Numbered from the stretch's first letter, positions 45,103 to 57,320 are shown. The stretch: DNA of 64,000 nt from Balaenoptera acutorostrata (GCF_949987535.1 NC_080067.1:5332001-5396000); one strand, 5' to 3'. Made by a program: numbers and translations. Notes: generated from the sequence alone by a model not told the origin.

Positions 45103-45606
45103 TCATGTAATAATAGTTACCTACCAGGGTTCTTGGCTTCCTTAATCAATAGAAATTCATAAGAGGCCAGACAAGAAATCCAGGCAAGGCTTTATTGGGG
45201 CCCCTGCTGCAGCAGAGGGGAGCGAGAACAAACAACAGGTTCCCTTGCTTACTCGCTCCCTGAGGGGTGTCGAGCTGGTTCCTTATATGGGGCGAGGGTA
45301 GGGGTGTGTCCAGGGGTGGGGCCAGAGGGGTGGCTTAGGTGGTCTGCCCACCCCTTAGGTGGTGTTGAGTGCAGGGGGCATGCACAGTGCCCTGCTTTTG
45401 CTCCCGGCTCTTCAGAAGTGGCAGTTGGGTTTTTGGTCTTTTTGTATCTTGTTGTCCATTATTTGCCCCAACTGCACATGCCCACAGTTATTTTTAGTCC
45501 CTTATCGTTTCTTTGTATTTTGTTGCTCAAGGAAACATTTGTCCAGGTGCAAGCCCTGCAGCAAAGGGTCCCGGGTCCCAGGTCCCAGCCTGTCTCAATA
45601 TCATGT
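45103..45606 (-). mobile_element. Probable retroviral-type solo LTR, antisense
   Basis: On the minus strand, a GC-rich U3 leads to a TATA-like box (plus ccttatatgg near 45280). A polyadenylation signal AATAAA (plus tttatt near 45191) follows, then a U5-like segment ending attattaca. A 6-bp direct repeat tcatgt lies at 45103-45108 and 45601-45606, exactly at the apparent ends. However, the TG/CA termini and the repeat cannot both be placed cleanly. No internal retroviral genes are present. The frames at 45304-45636 are inside it. Confidence 0.65.
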
Positions 45607-45832
45607 GTTATGACTGCACCTTTAAAACTAGGTTAAATGGGCTTATCTCTCAGGCTCCTGCTGACTCTAAAATTCTGTGATTCCCTTGTATCTTCATCTT
45701 CTCTTAACCCTCTTGCATTCTCTGTAGCACTGTGAACAAGAACGGTATAGAACAGAAGTGCACATGTCCCCTGTCACCTGGCAGGGACGAAGTGGCTTAG
45801 CTGATGGGACACACTTTCTCCCCTGACCATCT
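45607..45832. other. Unique spacer
   Basis: No element recognised. Confidence 0.4.
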
Positions 45833-46182
45833 GATCAGCTGTATTTATATATTTATTTATTTATTTTGGGCTGCATTGGGTCTTTGTTGCTGCGCACGGG
45901 CTTTCTCTAGTTGTAGTGAGCGGGGGCTACTCTTCATTGCAGTGCACTGGCTTCTCATTGCGGTGGCTTCTCTTCTTGTGGAGCATGAGTTCTAGGCACG
46001 TGGGCTTCAGTAGTTGTGGCTCTCAGGCTCTAGAGCACAGGCTCAGTAGTTGTGGTGCACGGGCTTAGTTGCTCCTCAGCATGTGGGATCTTCCCAGACC
46101 AGGGCTCGAACCCGTGTCCCCTGCATTAGCAGTCGGATTCTTAACCACTGCGCCACCAGGGAAGCCCCAGATCAGCTGTATT
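45833..46182 (-). mobile_element. CHR-type SINE, older form with two internal modules
   Basis: TTTA tail, 'gctgcattgggtctttgttg', two 'cagtagttgtgg' modules (46008, 46043), 'ccagggctcgaacccgtgtc', and 5' end 'gcgccaccagggaagcccc'. Perfect 13-bp TSD gatcagctgtatt at 45833-45845 and 46170-46182. Confidence 0.95.
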
Positions 46183-48624
46183 GATCAGATAGCTGGTCTT
46201 TCACAGCTGCCTGGCTGTGACTCCTTGTTCACTTCCTTTGCTGAGAATCTGTATGTTCATAAAACTGCTCTCATAAGACTCTTGGGAAATAGTTCCAAAG
46301 TTAGAAAGCCGCTGTGTGGCAGATAGTAAGTTGTGGACTGAAGTCTCATGGCCAGTTAAATGTATGACATTCAGCATGAAAATTTTAAACTAGTGATTTC
46401 AACAGATCCCTTAAAGAACTTTATTTAAAGTTGCAAAAAATAGAAACAGTGAATATTCACTTTTTTTAAAATTAATGGAAGGGAATATTTTTAGTTTTAA
46501 AATTGCATGCTTTGCTGACATAATACAAATTATGCATTGTATGAGAGATTATAAATAAGTTTTTAAAGATTTTTCTTTGGCTTTTTGAATAGGTAATACT
46601 GTCAGAAAAGAAAGAAAAAGGAAGGCCCCTCCCTTTTTAATTCCCTTTGATTAGAAATTTTTCCGATGTGTTGGTCAGGTGATTTCAATGTGCATCCAAG
46701 GCTGAAAAACCTGAAAAAAGAGTTGCTTCTTAATTCTTCCTTCTAAGCCTCATGGTACTCCTGAAAATTCAGTTGTGTTCCCTAATAAAATTCCAAATTG
46801 CTTAGAACCTCCAGTTAGCAAGAATTTTTCTACTCTCCTCTTTTATGACAGAGGTAAATTACAAGAAAATAAGCACATATTTAAGATCACATGCATGTGT
46901 GCATACAAGTGTGTGTGTGTGTGTGTGTGTGAAAATCAATTTTTCCGGGAAAGTTCTGGAACAGTTTATTGATACCAAATTTCTATACCTATTAGATACA
47001 CATTTTCAATGATCCCTGATGTTTACTTTTATGATGCTGAGGGGGTACAAATACTTTCAACCAACAAAACAATAATACCAATAAAAACTTCATTTACGGT
47101 GAACATATTCTTTTTGTGCATAAGAATCTACTATTATGTTTTTAAATGATGTTGATTGAGATGATTGAAACAAAATGAGTATTTCCAGAAAATTTAAGAA
47201 TTCAGTGCTCCCCTTACTATGAGTATTTTTTTTAGAAAGAAGATTTTGTTGTTTTGTTTTGTTCATTATGTTCTGTGTAAGAGTGCAGGTGTTAGTGCAT
47301 TACACATCATAGAAGAATTAGGAAAACGTCAGTTAGTGGATCTTAAACCCAAAATGTATTTGCCAGATTTTATATGTAAGTTGATAAATAACAATGCTGA
47401 AAGTGCCCTACACATTATAAAAAAATCAATACATTGAATCAAGAAAGATTAAAATGTTACCTGTACACTCCTCTAGTTTCTTATTTCAAACCTTCTTAGT
47501 GTGTCCTTAATCTGTTTACGAAGGAAATAAATTTAAAAAGAAATGCCCTAGAGAGGTATTAAGACTTACTTGATTCCTAGGTGACCGGGCCACCTGAATT
47601 TATGTGTAGCTTCTGTTTGCTGGAATATGGCTTGCAATAAGATTTACAGCCAATACTTCTTTAAAGATTAAATGATGCTATTAATACTAGATATGTATTT
47701 TAGGTACAGTTTGTCATTTGGATGAGAGCAAATTCCCATAAACTGACAACCCAATCTTTGCGTGAAAGCAAAGCAAATATCATTTTCCAATTAGAACATT
47801 TCTTCCTACTTCATTCTTAATTCCTTCGTAGGGGAAACAATGATATAAAATAAACCCTCAAATTTCAGATAGATCCAGTATTTTTCCACCAGCTAAATGG
47901 AAAATAAATGTTTTTCATCTAGTGATAGTCAAGTGTCTCTACTTAGATACATGAAGTTGAAGATACAGAGGGGTAGGTTGGAGGATGAGATTTGGGTGAA
48001 TCTCTTATCATCAGAATCTTTGCTGCTTATTCAGAAGCACTCACAAGATAGTCTATTTGAAGATATCTTCTCTAATGATAATAATCTTACTTTTATCACC
48101 AAATTGCTAATTCAGTTGGTTTGCCAAGGATACACCGCCTCTAATCACTGTTGAAAAATTCCTTTTTCTGTCTTTTGAGTTTGTGTGGGGCCAGTTTCCA
48201 ATGGATTATTCAGCAACATTTAACTCATTATTCAGCAACCTAAACATTTATTCTGTAACCTTTTCTCCTCTTTGCTTATTTTCCTCTGCATCTTGCTCCT
48301 TCCATATTCACTTCTTTGTCCATTTTTTTTTCTTGTCTGCCCTTTCCATGTAATAAAATATTCTTTTCTCTGAAATGATTTTTCTCTGTCAAAATAGACT
48401 CTCTCAGAAAAAGATTTTCTTTTTTAAGCCTACCAGATTCATATTCTTCTTCTCTGCCCTGACAGTCTTAAATTACGACTGAATTTTCCCTCATTTCTTT
48501 CCACAAGAATGAAAGATCCACAGAGCGAGAGTGCTCTAGTGGGAAGTAGTTACGTATGGATCGTGTGGTTGGTTCCCACTTGCTTTTTCTTTATTTCATA
48601 TGTAATGAAAAGGTTTTTCAATTT
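46183..48624. other. Unique DNA, no supported gene
   Basis: A (GT)n microsatellite lies at 46909-46931. Two 72- and 85-codon frames (47219-47437, 47897-48154, +) are not recognised. The first holds a short internal repeat (see findings). No other signal. Confidence 0.42.
46909..46931. repeat. (GT)n microsatellite
   Basis: About eleven uninterrupted GT units. Confidence 0.9.
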
Positions 48625-48977
48625 TGGCTGTGCCTTTTCCTTTTTTAAAAATTTATTTATTTTATTTATTTATTTTTGGCTGCGTTGGGTCTTCGTTGCT
48701 GCGCGTGGGCTTTTTCTCTAGTTGCGGCGAGCGGGGGCTACTCTTTGTTGTGATGCGCGGGCTTCTCTTTGCGGTGGCTTCTCTTGTTGCGGAGCACGGG
48801 CTCTAGGCGTGCGGGCTTCAGTAGTTATGGCATGTGGGCTCAGTAGCTGTGGTGCACGGGCTTAGCTGCACCGCGGCATATGGGATCTTCCCAGACCAGG
48901 GCTCAAACCCGTGTGCCCTGCATTGGCAGGCGGATTCTTAACCACTGCGCCACCAGGGAAGCCCTGGCTGTGCCTTT
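48625..48977 (-). mobile_element. CHR-type SINE, older form with two internal modules
   Basis: TTTA tail, 'ggctgcgttgggtcttcgtt', two modules (48809-48855), 'ccagggctcaaacccgtgtg', and 5' end 'gcgccaccagggaagccc'. Perfect 13-bp TSD tggctgtgccttt at 48625-48637 and 48965-48977. Confidence 0.95.
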
Positions 48978-49462
48978 GAGATTAAAATCAGGCATAGTGT
49001 GTAAAGGCTGTAAAGGATCACTCTTCTTTGTGGTCTGCCATCCAATTTAGAATAGATGCATGGCAGGCAAAAGGTTTAGGGCATTTAAAAGATACCTGTG
49101 CTTATTGATAATCCTTAAGTAAAGAAGAGGATTCCTTTTCATTGATGGATGTAGAATGGCGGTTGAAGTATCTTAGTGTAAGAGGATGCCGGATGTTAAT
49201 TTTCCTGTCTTGAAATTATACCCGTAATAAAGAGAGCCACCAGATACAACATGAATGGACTCATTACAGAGCCTTAGCCCCAGGTATGGGAACCTAACCA
49301 TCCCTCTCTACCCTCTTCCTAAAGATCTAGATGAATTCCAGGGTCACAAGTGATTGGAAATGTATTCCTGTTGAAAGATTTCTCTCTTCCTTTCTTATGG
49401 GGAAAAAAAAGGGGGGTGTAAGATGATACCTTCCTACCAAATACAGGGAATCCAGGAGAAAT

Positions 49463-49680
49463 TTGATAGTAGCTAATGTTTATTGAGTGTTCACATACTC
49501 TGTGCTAGGGAGTGGAGTAAGCACGTCACACTTACTGTGAACTTCTCTGAGGCAGGAGCTGCTATTATCTCATACTTACAGATGAGGAAATTGAGGGATA
49601 GGCCGACATCTCGTTCAGTGTTACACACAACTGTCACTTGTCAGATTCTGGCTTCAACCCCGTCTTTTCTGCATCCAGGT
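49463..49680 (+). repeat. MIR-family element
   Basis: Well-ordered MIR features: 'tagtagctaatgtttattga', 'tactctgtgctaggga', 'cttacagatgaggaaattga', and a decayed 'gattctggcttcaaccc' end. Confidence 0.75.
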
Positions 49681-50195
49681 GATTTACCCATTAGAAGTTA
49701 TATGGCCTTTCCCTGTTAGGGGTTCGGATTATGGCAAAAAAGGAAGACTAGGGCACTTCCCAGATTGGAATCTGCTTACACATCACACTTGTAGATATGT
49801 GCTCTGTGACTATTTACAAAGGAAAACAAGGATTAGAAGGAAATTCCGAGTGGATACAGCAACACTGCATTCCCACTGCTTGTTATGGCGGGATACACGG
49901 GATTCCTGGGCGTTAAGTGGACACCATAGAAAGTCCAAAGTCCAGGTTGGTATTTCCAAGAACCTGCCCAAGAGAGCTGCCTCTCAGGCAAGGGGCTCAG
50001 AGAGTCAGAACCATGGGGGATGTCTGTGCAGGGGGCAAGTAGAGGGAGGATGTGGGAGAGGGCACACGCAGCCCATTCCTATGCCTGGTGCAGGGGAAGG
50101 ACTGCAGGGCTTCCCAAAAAGCCCACAGGAGAGGGAGCATTTTGGTTCCTGGCCAAAGGACAGAATTGTGAACCAAGAGAAGATTATCATTGCGT
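49681..50195. other. Unique DNA with a 190-codon frame
   Basis: The frame at 49679-50251 (+) is the longest without clear repeat origin over most of its length, but its last ~18 codons lie in the L1 tail at 50196. The product is basic, shows no domain I recognise and has no supporting splice or promoter evidence. A shorter overlapping frame lies at 50020-50208. Probably chance. Confidence 0.4.
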
Positions 50196-50901
50196 CTTTA
50201 GTTTTTAATTTATTTTTTATTAACGTTATTTTATTATTATTATTATTTTAAAGTTTTATTTTATATTGGAGCATAGTTGATTTCCAATGGTGTGTTAGTT
50301 TCAGATGTACAGCAAAGTGATTCAGTTATATCTATACCTGTATCTATTCTTTTTCAAATTCTTTTCCCATTTAGGTTATTACAGAATATTGGGTACAGTT
50401 CCCTGTGCTATACAGTAGGTCCTTGTTGGTTATCTATTTTATGTATAGTAGTGTGTGTATGTTCATCCCAAACTCCCAATTGATCCCTCCCCCCACCTTT
50501 CCCCTTTGGTAACCATCAGTTTTTTTCCTAAGTCTGTGAGTCTGTTTCTGTTTTGTAAATAAGTTCATTTGTATCATTTTTTTTAAAGATTCCGCACATA
50601 AGCAATACCATATGATATTTGTCTTTCTCTGTGTGACTTAACTTCACTTAGTATGATCATCTCTAGGTTCATCCATGTTGCTGCAAATGGCATTATTTCA
50701 TTCTTTTTTATGACTAATATTTCATTGTACAATATATATGTACCACATCTTCTTTATCCATTCTTCTGTTGATGGACATTTAGGTTGCTTCCATGTCTTG
50801 GCTGTTTTAATAGTGCTGCTATGAACATAAGGGTGCATGAATCCTTTAGAATCATGGTTTTCTCCGGATATATGTCCAGGAGTGGGACTGCTGGACCATA
50901 C
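50196..50901 (-). mobile_element. LINE-1 3' UTR and ORF2 C-terminus
   Basis: T/A-rich tail (50200-50260), 'tattggagcatagttgattt', 'cagtaggtccttgttggtta', then ORF2 end on the minus strand ([20 protein letters not shown] at 50722-50800, in frame but then broken). Stops abruptly near 50901. TSD not identified. Confidence 0.92.
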
Positions 50902-52377
50902 GTATACTCGCATCTGTAAATGAAAATACATTTTGTCATTTTCTCTGATCCTTTCTCAAATCCCACCCCCTTAAAGAACTCGAGGAGAAGCAGAAGGAGG
51001 TGGGGAGGAAAACTGAAGAGCACAGATTTGCCTTCTGCAACTTCTGGCCTTAGCAAAGGACCGGCTGGGGCACGAGTGTGAAGGGGAGAATTTGGGAAAT
51101 AAACTGAGAAGGAAATCACAGTTTAAATTAGATGAGCTGAACTGGATTGTTCAATATTTGAATTATTGGATCTGTCCAAGGTAATTTTAGGGAAAATGAA
51201 CAGAACAGGATTAGAAGTGGAAAAAATGGAGAAAAAAAGGAAAACCTTTCCTGAGGTATATCCCTAGGTTCAGATTGTTCCATGGATTAGCCACCTAAGA
51301 ACTCTCGCTTCCTACCGCAGGTGAAGAACACTGGCTTCAGATTAGAAATATATTCACAATAATGATGTACTCAGGACAGTGCAAAATGGGAAGGTTTATG
51401 AATTTCTGTGACTGTGTGTTTTTTTTATTTCACTGTTGTGTGCTCAATGACTCCATCTGTAACTGCATTATTTTTTTCTTTCCAATAGTAACTTATTGTC
51501 TATCTCATTGATACTGTTGTAGGTCACATGGTATATTTAACATGACTAAGACACGTTCAGTACTAAGTAATTCAAGGATACAGTGCAGAAAATGTAATTT
51601 AGGTAAATAATTATCACAAAATCTGAAGTGAGTGCAGTGGTGGAGACACACACAATATTAGGAGCACAGTGAGGAGAAATCAGGAAGGCTTCCTGGAGGA
51701 GGTCTGGATTAAAATATTTAGAGGCACTACTCCTCATTGTTTGCACTTTACCCACACTGTTTTTTGAACACTTTAAGCCTTTAGCCCTACCTCGGCCCTC
51801 CCTCATGCCTGAACACCCTCACTCTTCCAGCATCTAACGCTTAGCCATTCTTTAAGATTCAGCAAAAATGCCATTTCTTCAGAAAAAGATAACCTGAGCT
51901 ACGCATCTAAAATTTTCCTCCCTCCTATTTCATCAGAGCCTGCTGTTTCCTTCACACCTCCCCGTTAGTAACTTCTATGTTAATATCGTTATTACCTTTC
52001 TATCCCAGGAAATTACAAGCTTCGTGAGACTGAGAATCCTGTTTTTAGTATTGTACTTCTAGAATCTTGTAGGTGCACAATAAGTATTTGCTGCATTAAT
52101 TTGATTGGTATTATTTGGTGAATCATTCATCAATGTGTAGTTATTTTGGCTTTTGACACTCATTTCTTCCCCCTGCTTTCTTCAATTTGATGATTTTTTT
52201 TTTGTTCTTGAGCTTTTTAGGGCCAGTCTGAATGGACCTGTTGTTTTTAATTACTGTTGTCCAGCCTACAGGTCCTGGCATTCCATAAAGATTCCTTTCT
52301 CTGTATGGATTACATCCAGGGATTCTTCTAGATTCAGCCTCTTGAGGCTCCTTGAACCTTCTCATCCCAAACCCTCT
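50902..52377. other. Unique DNA, no gene seen
   Basis: Frames of 74-86 codons (51546-51806, 52141-52365 and 52153-52407) carry no motif. A decayed MIR may be present near 51990-52110 but is not callable. Confidence 0.4.
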
Positions 52378-53045
52378 CTTTTTTTAAACTTTTTCATTAA
52401 AAATTAAAAAAAAATTTATATTGGAGTATAGTTGATTTACAATGTTGTGTTAGTTTCAGGTGTATGGCAAAGTGATTTAGTTATACATATATCTATGCTT
52501 TTTCAGATTCTTTTCCCATATAGGTTATTACAGTGTATTGAGTAGAGTTCCCTGTGCTATACAGTAGGTCCTTGTTGATTATCTATTTTGTATATACTAG
52601 TGTGTATATATTAATCTCAAACTCCTAATTTATCCCCCCACCTTTCCCCTTTGGTAACCATAAGTTTGTTTTCTAGGTCTGTGGGTCTGTTTCTGTTTTG
52701 TAAATGAGTTTATTTATATTACTCTTTTTTTAGAATACACATATAAGTGATGTCATATAATATTTGTCTTTCTCTGTCTGACTTGCTTCACTCTGTATGA
52801 CAATCTCTAGGTCCATCCATGTTGCTGCAAATGGCATTATTTTGTTCTCTTTTTATGGCTGAGTAATATTCCATTGTATATATGTACCACATCTTCTTTA
52901 CCCATTCATCTGTTGATGGACATTTAGGTTGTTTCCATGTCTTGACTATTGGAAATAGTGCTGCAGGGTACACTGGGGTGCATGTGTCTTTCTGAAGAAT
53001 GGTTTTCTCCAGATATATGCCTAGGGGTGGGATTGCTGGGTCATA
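52378..53045 (-). mobile_element. LINE-1 3' UTR and ORF2 C-terminus
   Basis: T/A-rich tail, 'tattggagtatagttgattt', 'cagtaggtccttgttgatta', then minus-strand ORF2 end in the frame 52788-53174 ([20 protein letters not shown], followed by [20 protein letters not shown]). 5'-truncated near 53045. TSD unclear. Confidence 0.92.
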
Positions 53046-54352
53046 TTCCACCTTCTTTTTATATTCATTTCTTTTTCTCCTCTGATTCTCTTGGACTAAT
53101 AGCCCTGCCTCTGCTGTCATCAATACTAACTTTGCAGTCTTCACATGCCCTCCTTCCCCCAGCTCTGACTTCATTTTTTAATTTTTTACTTCTATTTTGG
53201 GAAGTTTTAAGGTAGTTTTGCTGTGGAAAAAATAAAATCTGTTGCTAAGAATTAGAATTTTAAGCTGTCTCATGCTTTGTAAGGATAGAAAAAATAAGCA
53301 CAAGTAAATGCAATGATATATGACATTATGTTAAAATAATTAGTGCTCATATATTCTATTTTCCATTACCGACTATGTAAACTAAAGTGAACACGTGGTT
53401 GAAATAACTGTGAACTCTTATTATTTCTGATAATTGATTCATACGATCTATTTTCAGGTGCCAAATTTTAGAACAGAAAAAAGAGGCTAAAGTTTTATCC
53501 TTTCTTATATGATGCCATTCTATATTTCTTGCCCCTGACATACTCGTAGTGATAATTTTTTATTTCCATGACAGTACCCTCCATAAGCAGCAAAGGCCAG
53601 TACTCTGGTTTAATGAACAACAACAAAAATGAAAAATGGAGATGTGTTTGTGTCACCAATAGTGAAACACATGGTAAAGATTAGGAAAATCACATATCTT
53701 TACTGTGATTTTTTCCAACATTTCCCAAATGCATTTGCCCATTTCATCCATAAAGTAGCACTGATATAAGCAAGGAGTGTACCATCATCATCAGTTTTAA
53801 AATATAATATTTATCTTAGCATCTTTGAATGGCTCGATTGAGCTTACATGGCTGAAGAGTTGGTAGAACTGGGTCTCAAATGTAGGTCTTATGATCCTTG
53901 GTCCAGGCCAGTACCTGCTAAACTCTTCTACCTCTTTGTAATATCTCTGTGACAGGTAGAGCATTGTCAAAGCATTTACTGAGTGTATAAATCATAATAG
54001 TGGCTGCCACAAATCATAATGTCTAGGGCAGTTGAAGTACACACTAATAGGAGAATGAATCTTCCTAATTTAAATTCTGAACTTTCATGCTAAGGATTGA
54101 ATCCTAGGGCTTCCTGCACTGACATCCCAGAAGCATGGAAATGCCCACTACAGACAAAATTGAATTCGTTCCTGAAGAAACAATTTTCCCTTTATCCTTT
54201 TTTTTTTTTCTCTTTTTGCCAATGCCCATCATGACTGTCACCGTTTCCATTCTTATAATTCTTGAATGAGTATTAATATGCAAATTTATTGAAAGTTGCC
54301 CACCTTGGTGTTCTGCCAGGGGAATCTTTTGATATCATGCAAGGCTGTGGAC
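53046..54352. other. Mostly unique DNA
   Basis: A weak MIR-like stretch lies at 53740-53940 ('gttggtagaactgggtctca', 'tgtaggtcttatgatccttg'). No gene. Confidence 0.4.
53740..53940 (+). repeat. Possible MIR relic
   Basis: The second half ('gaactgggtctcaaatgtag') follows the MIR 3' region; the core is hard to see. Confidence 0.4.
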
Positions 54353-54581
54353 TTTCTGTGATTTTTAAAATAATTTTTATTGGAGTAGAGTTGACTTACA
54401 ATGTTGTGTTAGCTTCAAGTATGCAGCAAAGTGAATCTGTTATACATATGCTTTGTATATGTATAATATTCTTTTTAATATTCTTTTAATACTTAATATT
54501 CTTTTTTAATATTCTTTTCTCATATAGGCCATTACAGAGTATTGAGTAGAGTTCCCTGTGTGATTTTCTGTGATTTTTAAA
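54353..54581 (-). mobile_element. Very short LINE-1 insertion with 17-bp TSD
   Basis: About 195 bp of antisense L1 3' UTR between perfect 17-bp repeats tttctgtgatttttaaa (54353-54369 and 54565-54581). The interior carries four iterations of an 'aatattctttt' unit at 54464-54519, not seen in the other copies. Confidence 0.95.
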
Positions 54582-55516
54582 GTTGATCAAAATATCATTA
54601 TTGCCTTATCCCAACTCCAAACATTCATACTATCAAAGGTGAAATAGGATATTTTCTTAGATAAGAATATTCATCTGGCTTTTAACTTTTTGAAATGGCA
54701 AAAAAAAAAAGTCTACAACCACAAGATTGGTAGAGAGATGATGCATTTTTTTAACCTTGGCACAAGTGAACTGTATCTTAATAACACCTCAATCTTACCT
54801 TGATAAATACAGTTTAAGCCTCCAAGAACCATTGTGCTCTGTAATTACCTTGATTAAAGAAGAATAAAAAAGTTTTCACAGCAATCAGAGGGCTCTCAGA
54901 CTCTCCTGTGTTACCAGACAGGATCTCCCTGCTTCTAGCCTGCACGTGTGGGTTGAAGTAGGGGACTAGTTATGCCCTCCTGACAGTCTTTGATTAATAC
55001 CTTTTTTTTCCATTCTGCAAGAGCTAATCAAATTTTTAATTTGCTAATCAAGGTTTCCTTTTGATTAATGCCGTAGTAATTTTTTAAGGAAATAGAATAC
55101 AATGTCCCTCGCTGAAAGTACACACTCACTACTATATACTATATTGGAAGCTTTTATCTGTACTATATAGTCCCACTAGGTATTTGTGAGATAGCATATT
55201 CTCAAGTAATTGAGAAATGACATAGAGTGATAATAAAACCCAGCTGACAAATGTGGCATATTTGATTCTGATATTTAGATTAGTGATAATCATGGGTTCA
55301 CGGGATTCAGACTCAATAAAAGGACCTTTCAATAAACATGACAGCTGTCCACTGGTTTGTCTTATTCACTTGTTTCCTTACCCAGTCAAACTTAGTTGTA
55401 ATTTATTATGTTGATCATAAGTGTTTTAAATTTTGTTTATATTTTCAGTAGCTCCGTCATGCTGAAGTCTAGTTAAAATATTCTTGACAATTTCAGTATT
55501 TTAACAAAAGAGAATA
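54582..55516. other. Unique AT-rich DNA
   Basis: No repeat or gene recognised. Confidence 0.42.
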
Positions 55517-55694
55517 AGAAAGAAGCCTTTTAAAAAAATTTTATTTTATGTTGGACTGTAGTTGGTTAACAATGTCGTGTTAGTTTCAGATGTACAGCAA
55601 AGTGACTCAGTTATACATATACATGTATCTATTCTTTTTCAAGTTCTTTTCCCATTTAGGTTATTACAGAATATAGAAAGAAGACTTTTAAAAA
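55517..55694 (-). mobile_element. Shortest LINE-1 insertion, 20-bp TSD
   Basis: Only about 138 bp of L1 3' UTR ('gttggactgtagttggttaa' to 'aggttattacagaata'). TSD of 20 bp with one mismatch, starting agaaagaag, at 55517-55536 and 55675-55694. Confidence 0.95.
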
Positions 55695-56994
55695 TATGAA
55701 AATTAAGTTTTTTCGAATCCCAGCCAACATTTTCCTTTCTACTAGGTGATTAAATAGAAAAGATTAAGTGTAGAGAGTTTTATTCATACATACTTTACTT
55801 CCATTTTTTTTTCAAATTTAGTAAAATGAACACCTTTGGTATCATTGACTGGAGATATATTTTCCTGTTCAGTCAGTCAAACTGTTAGGAGGCCAAAGGA
55901 ATTTAACATCTTGATTGCAATGCACTCTTGGCCAACCTTGATGAAACAGTTCACACATAAATGAAGTTAAGATGGTGAGCCATTAAAAATCATAAGTGAT
56001 TTATAGGAGGTTGAATTATCCATGCTTCCATAGGGGCCTGTACTGGACATTCTAAATAGTCTTTAGAAACTTATTGTCTCAATCATTATTTCCAGGCTTA
56101 TGGTTTTTTATGAATCATTTAATTTGTCCTCCATATAGATTATTATGAGGTATTACAGTGTCCTCATGGTTCTATTATAATGAAAAATGATATCTTCTTC
56201 CAAAATATCCATTTAGAAAGACAAAAAATGTGATTCTATTCAATAGTTTTAGTATCTAGGAAGACAAAGACAAGAATACATTATCACATATTCTTTTTTG
56301 TTTCTTTGATGTGCTCGTCTGATGGAACATAAGTTTTATTGAGATGGAGGTGGAGGAAATAAAAATTGAATAAAAAAGTCCATTTTAAATGTGCACCTTA
56401 CAGGATAAGGGGATACATTTGAGGAGATTCTAGAATTAGAATCAGTGAATTTGAAATATTTGGTAAATAGAAATATTGTTTATATGCTGGCTAAACTCAT
56501 TCTCTGGTGAATGTTACCCAAAAGCCAAGAATATACTTGGCCAGTGGTAGCATTGATGGTGACCAATGTCTCTACCTCTTCTGCTTTCTGTAGGGAAAAA
56601 AAATGTGTATTTAAGTGACAAATTATGCCTTGCCCATAGCACACTCTTCTGTCTTACCTGATTCTGACTCAGCCTGAGCTATTCTGCAGTTCTGTAAATT
56701 GTAAATAACCTATACTGGTACAATAGAGTTTCAGCTGAATTCCTTCCCCATCCTGTGGAAAAGATAGTGTTGCCTCTATTTGCACATTCATTTCAAATTC
56801 CTAATCTGTGAATGTGTCTTTCTCAGATTCTCTTTTAAACCACTCATGACATCTTCTTGGCTTCCTCATTGATTGGCTGAAATAAAATCTTCAAACCATA
56901 TTCATTTCATATCCGTATGAGAATCATGATTTTATCCTTTTTTGAAAATTGTCTCTTATCACTTCTCTCTCCCGGACAAGTGTTCTCATCTTCA
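55695..56994. other. Unique DNA, no gene seen
   Basis: No repeat or coding signal recognised. Confidence 0.42.
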
Positions 56995-57190
56995 GTACTG
57001 TTAGCATTTTGGACCAGATAATTCTTGTTGTAGGGGGCTGTTCTGTGCATTTTAGGATATTTAGCAGCTTTCTGGCCTCTACCTGCTGGATGCACCACCT
57101 CAGTTGTGGTAACCAGAAATGTCTCCAGGCACTACCCAAGGTCCCCACTGAGAATATTTTAAATAACCCCTGGTTAGGAACCCTGCTCTA
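56995..57190 (-). mobile_element. MER20-type hAT DNA transposon
   Basis: The plus strand reads as the reverse of MER20: 'gttagcattttggaccagat', 'ttgttgtagggggctgttct', 'catttagtagc'-like 'atttagcagctttctggcct', 'aaatgtctccaggcactacc', ending 'aacccctggttaggaaccct'. Length about 200 bp, close to the usual ~219. The frames at 56907-57191 overlap it. Confidence 0.85.
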
Positions 57191-57275
57191 GGGTAAAATA
57201 TATATGCTATAATTTCTTACAAAAAAATCAATGCCTCTGCTCACTTACTCATTTAACCAATGTTTATTGAGTAGC

Positions 57276-57320
57276 ATACACACACACACACACACACACA
57301 CATGCACACACACACACACA
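57276..57320. repeat. (CA)n microsatellite
   Basis: (CA)n interrupted once by TG near 57302. Confidence 0.93.

Noticed and set aside
2664..48977. Functional tRNA genes at the SINE 5' ends
   Set aside because: The tRNA(Glu)-like A- and B-box regions are parts of SINE heads; no complete cloverleaf-forming tRNA gene was found.
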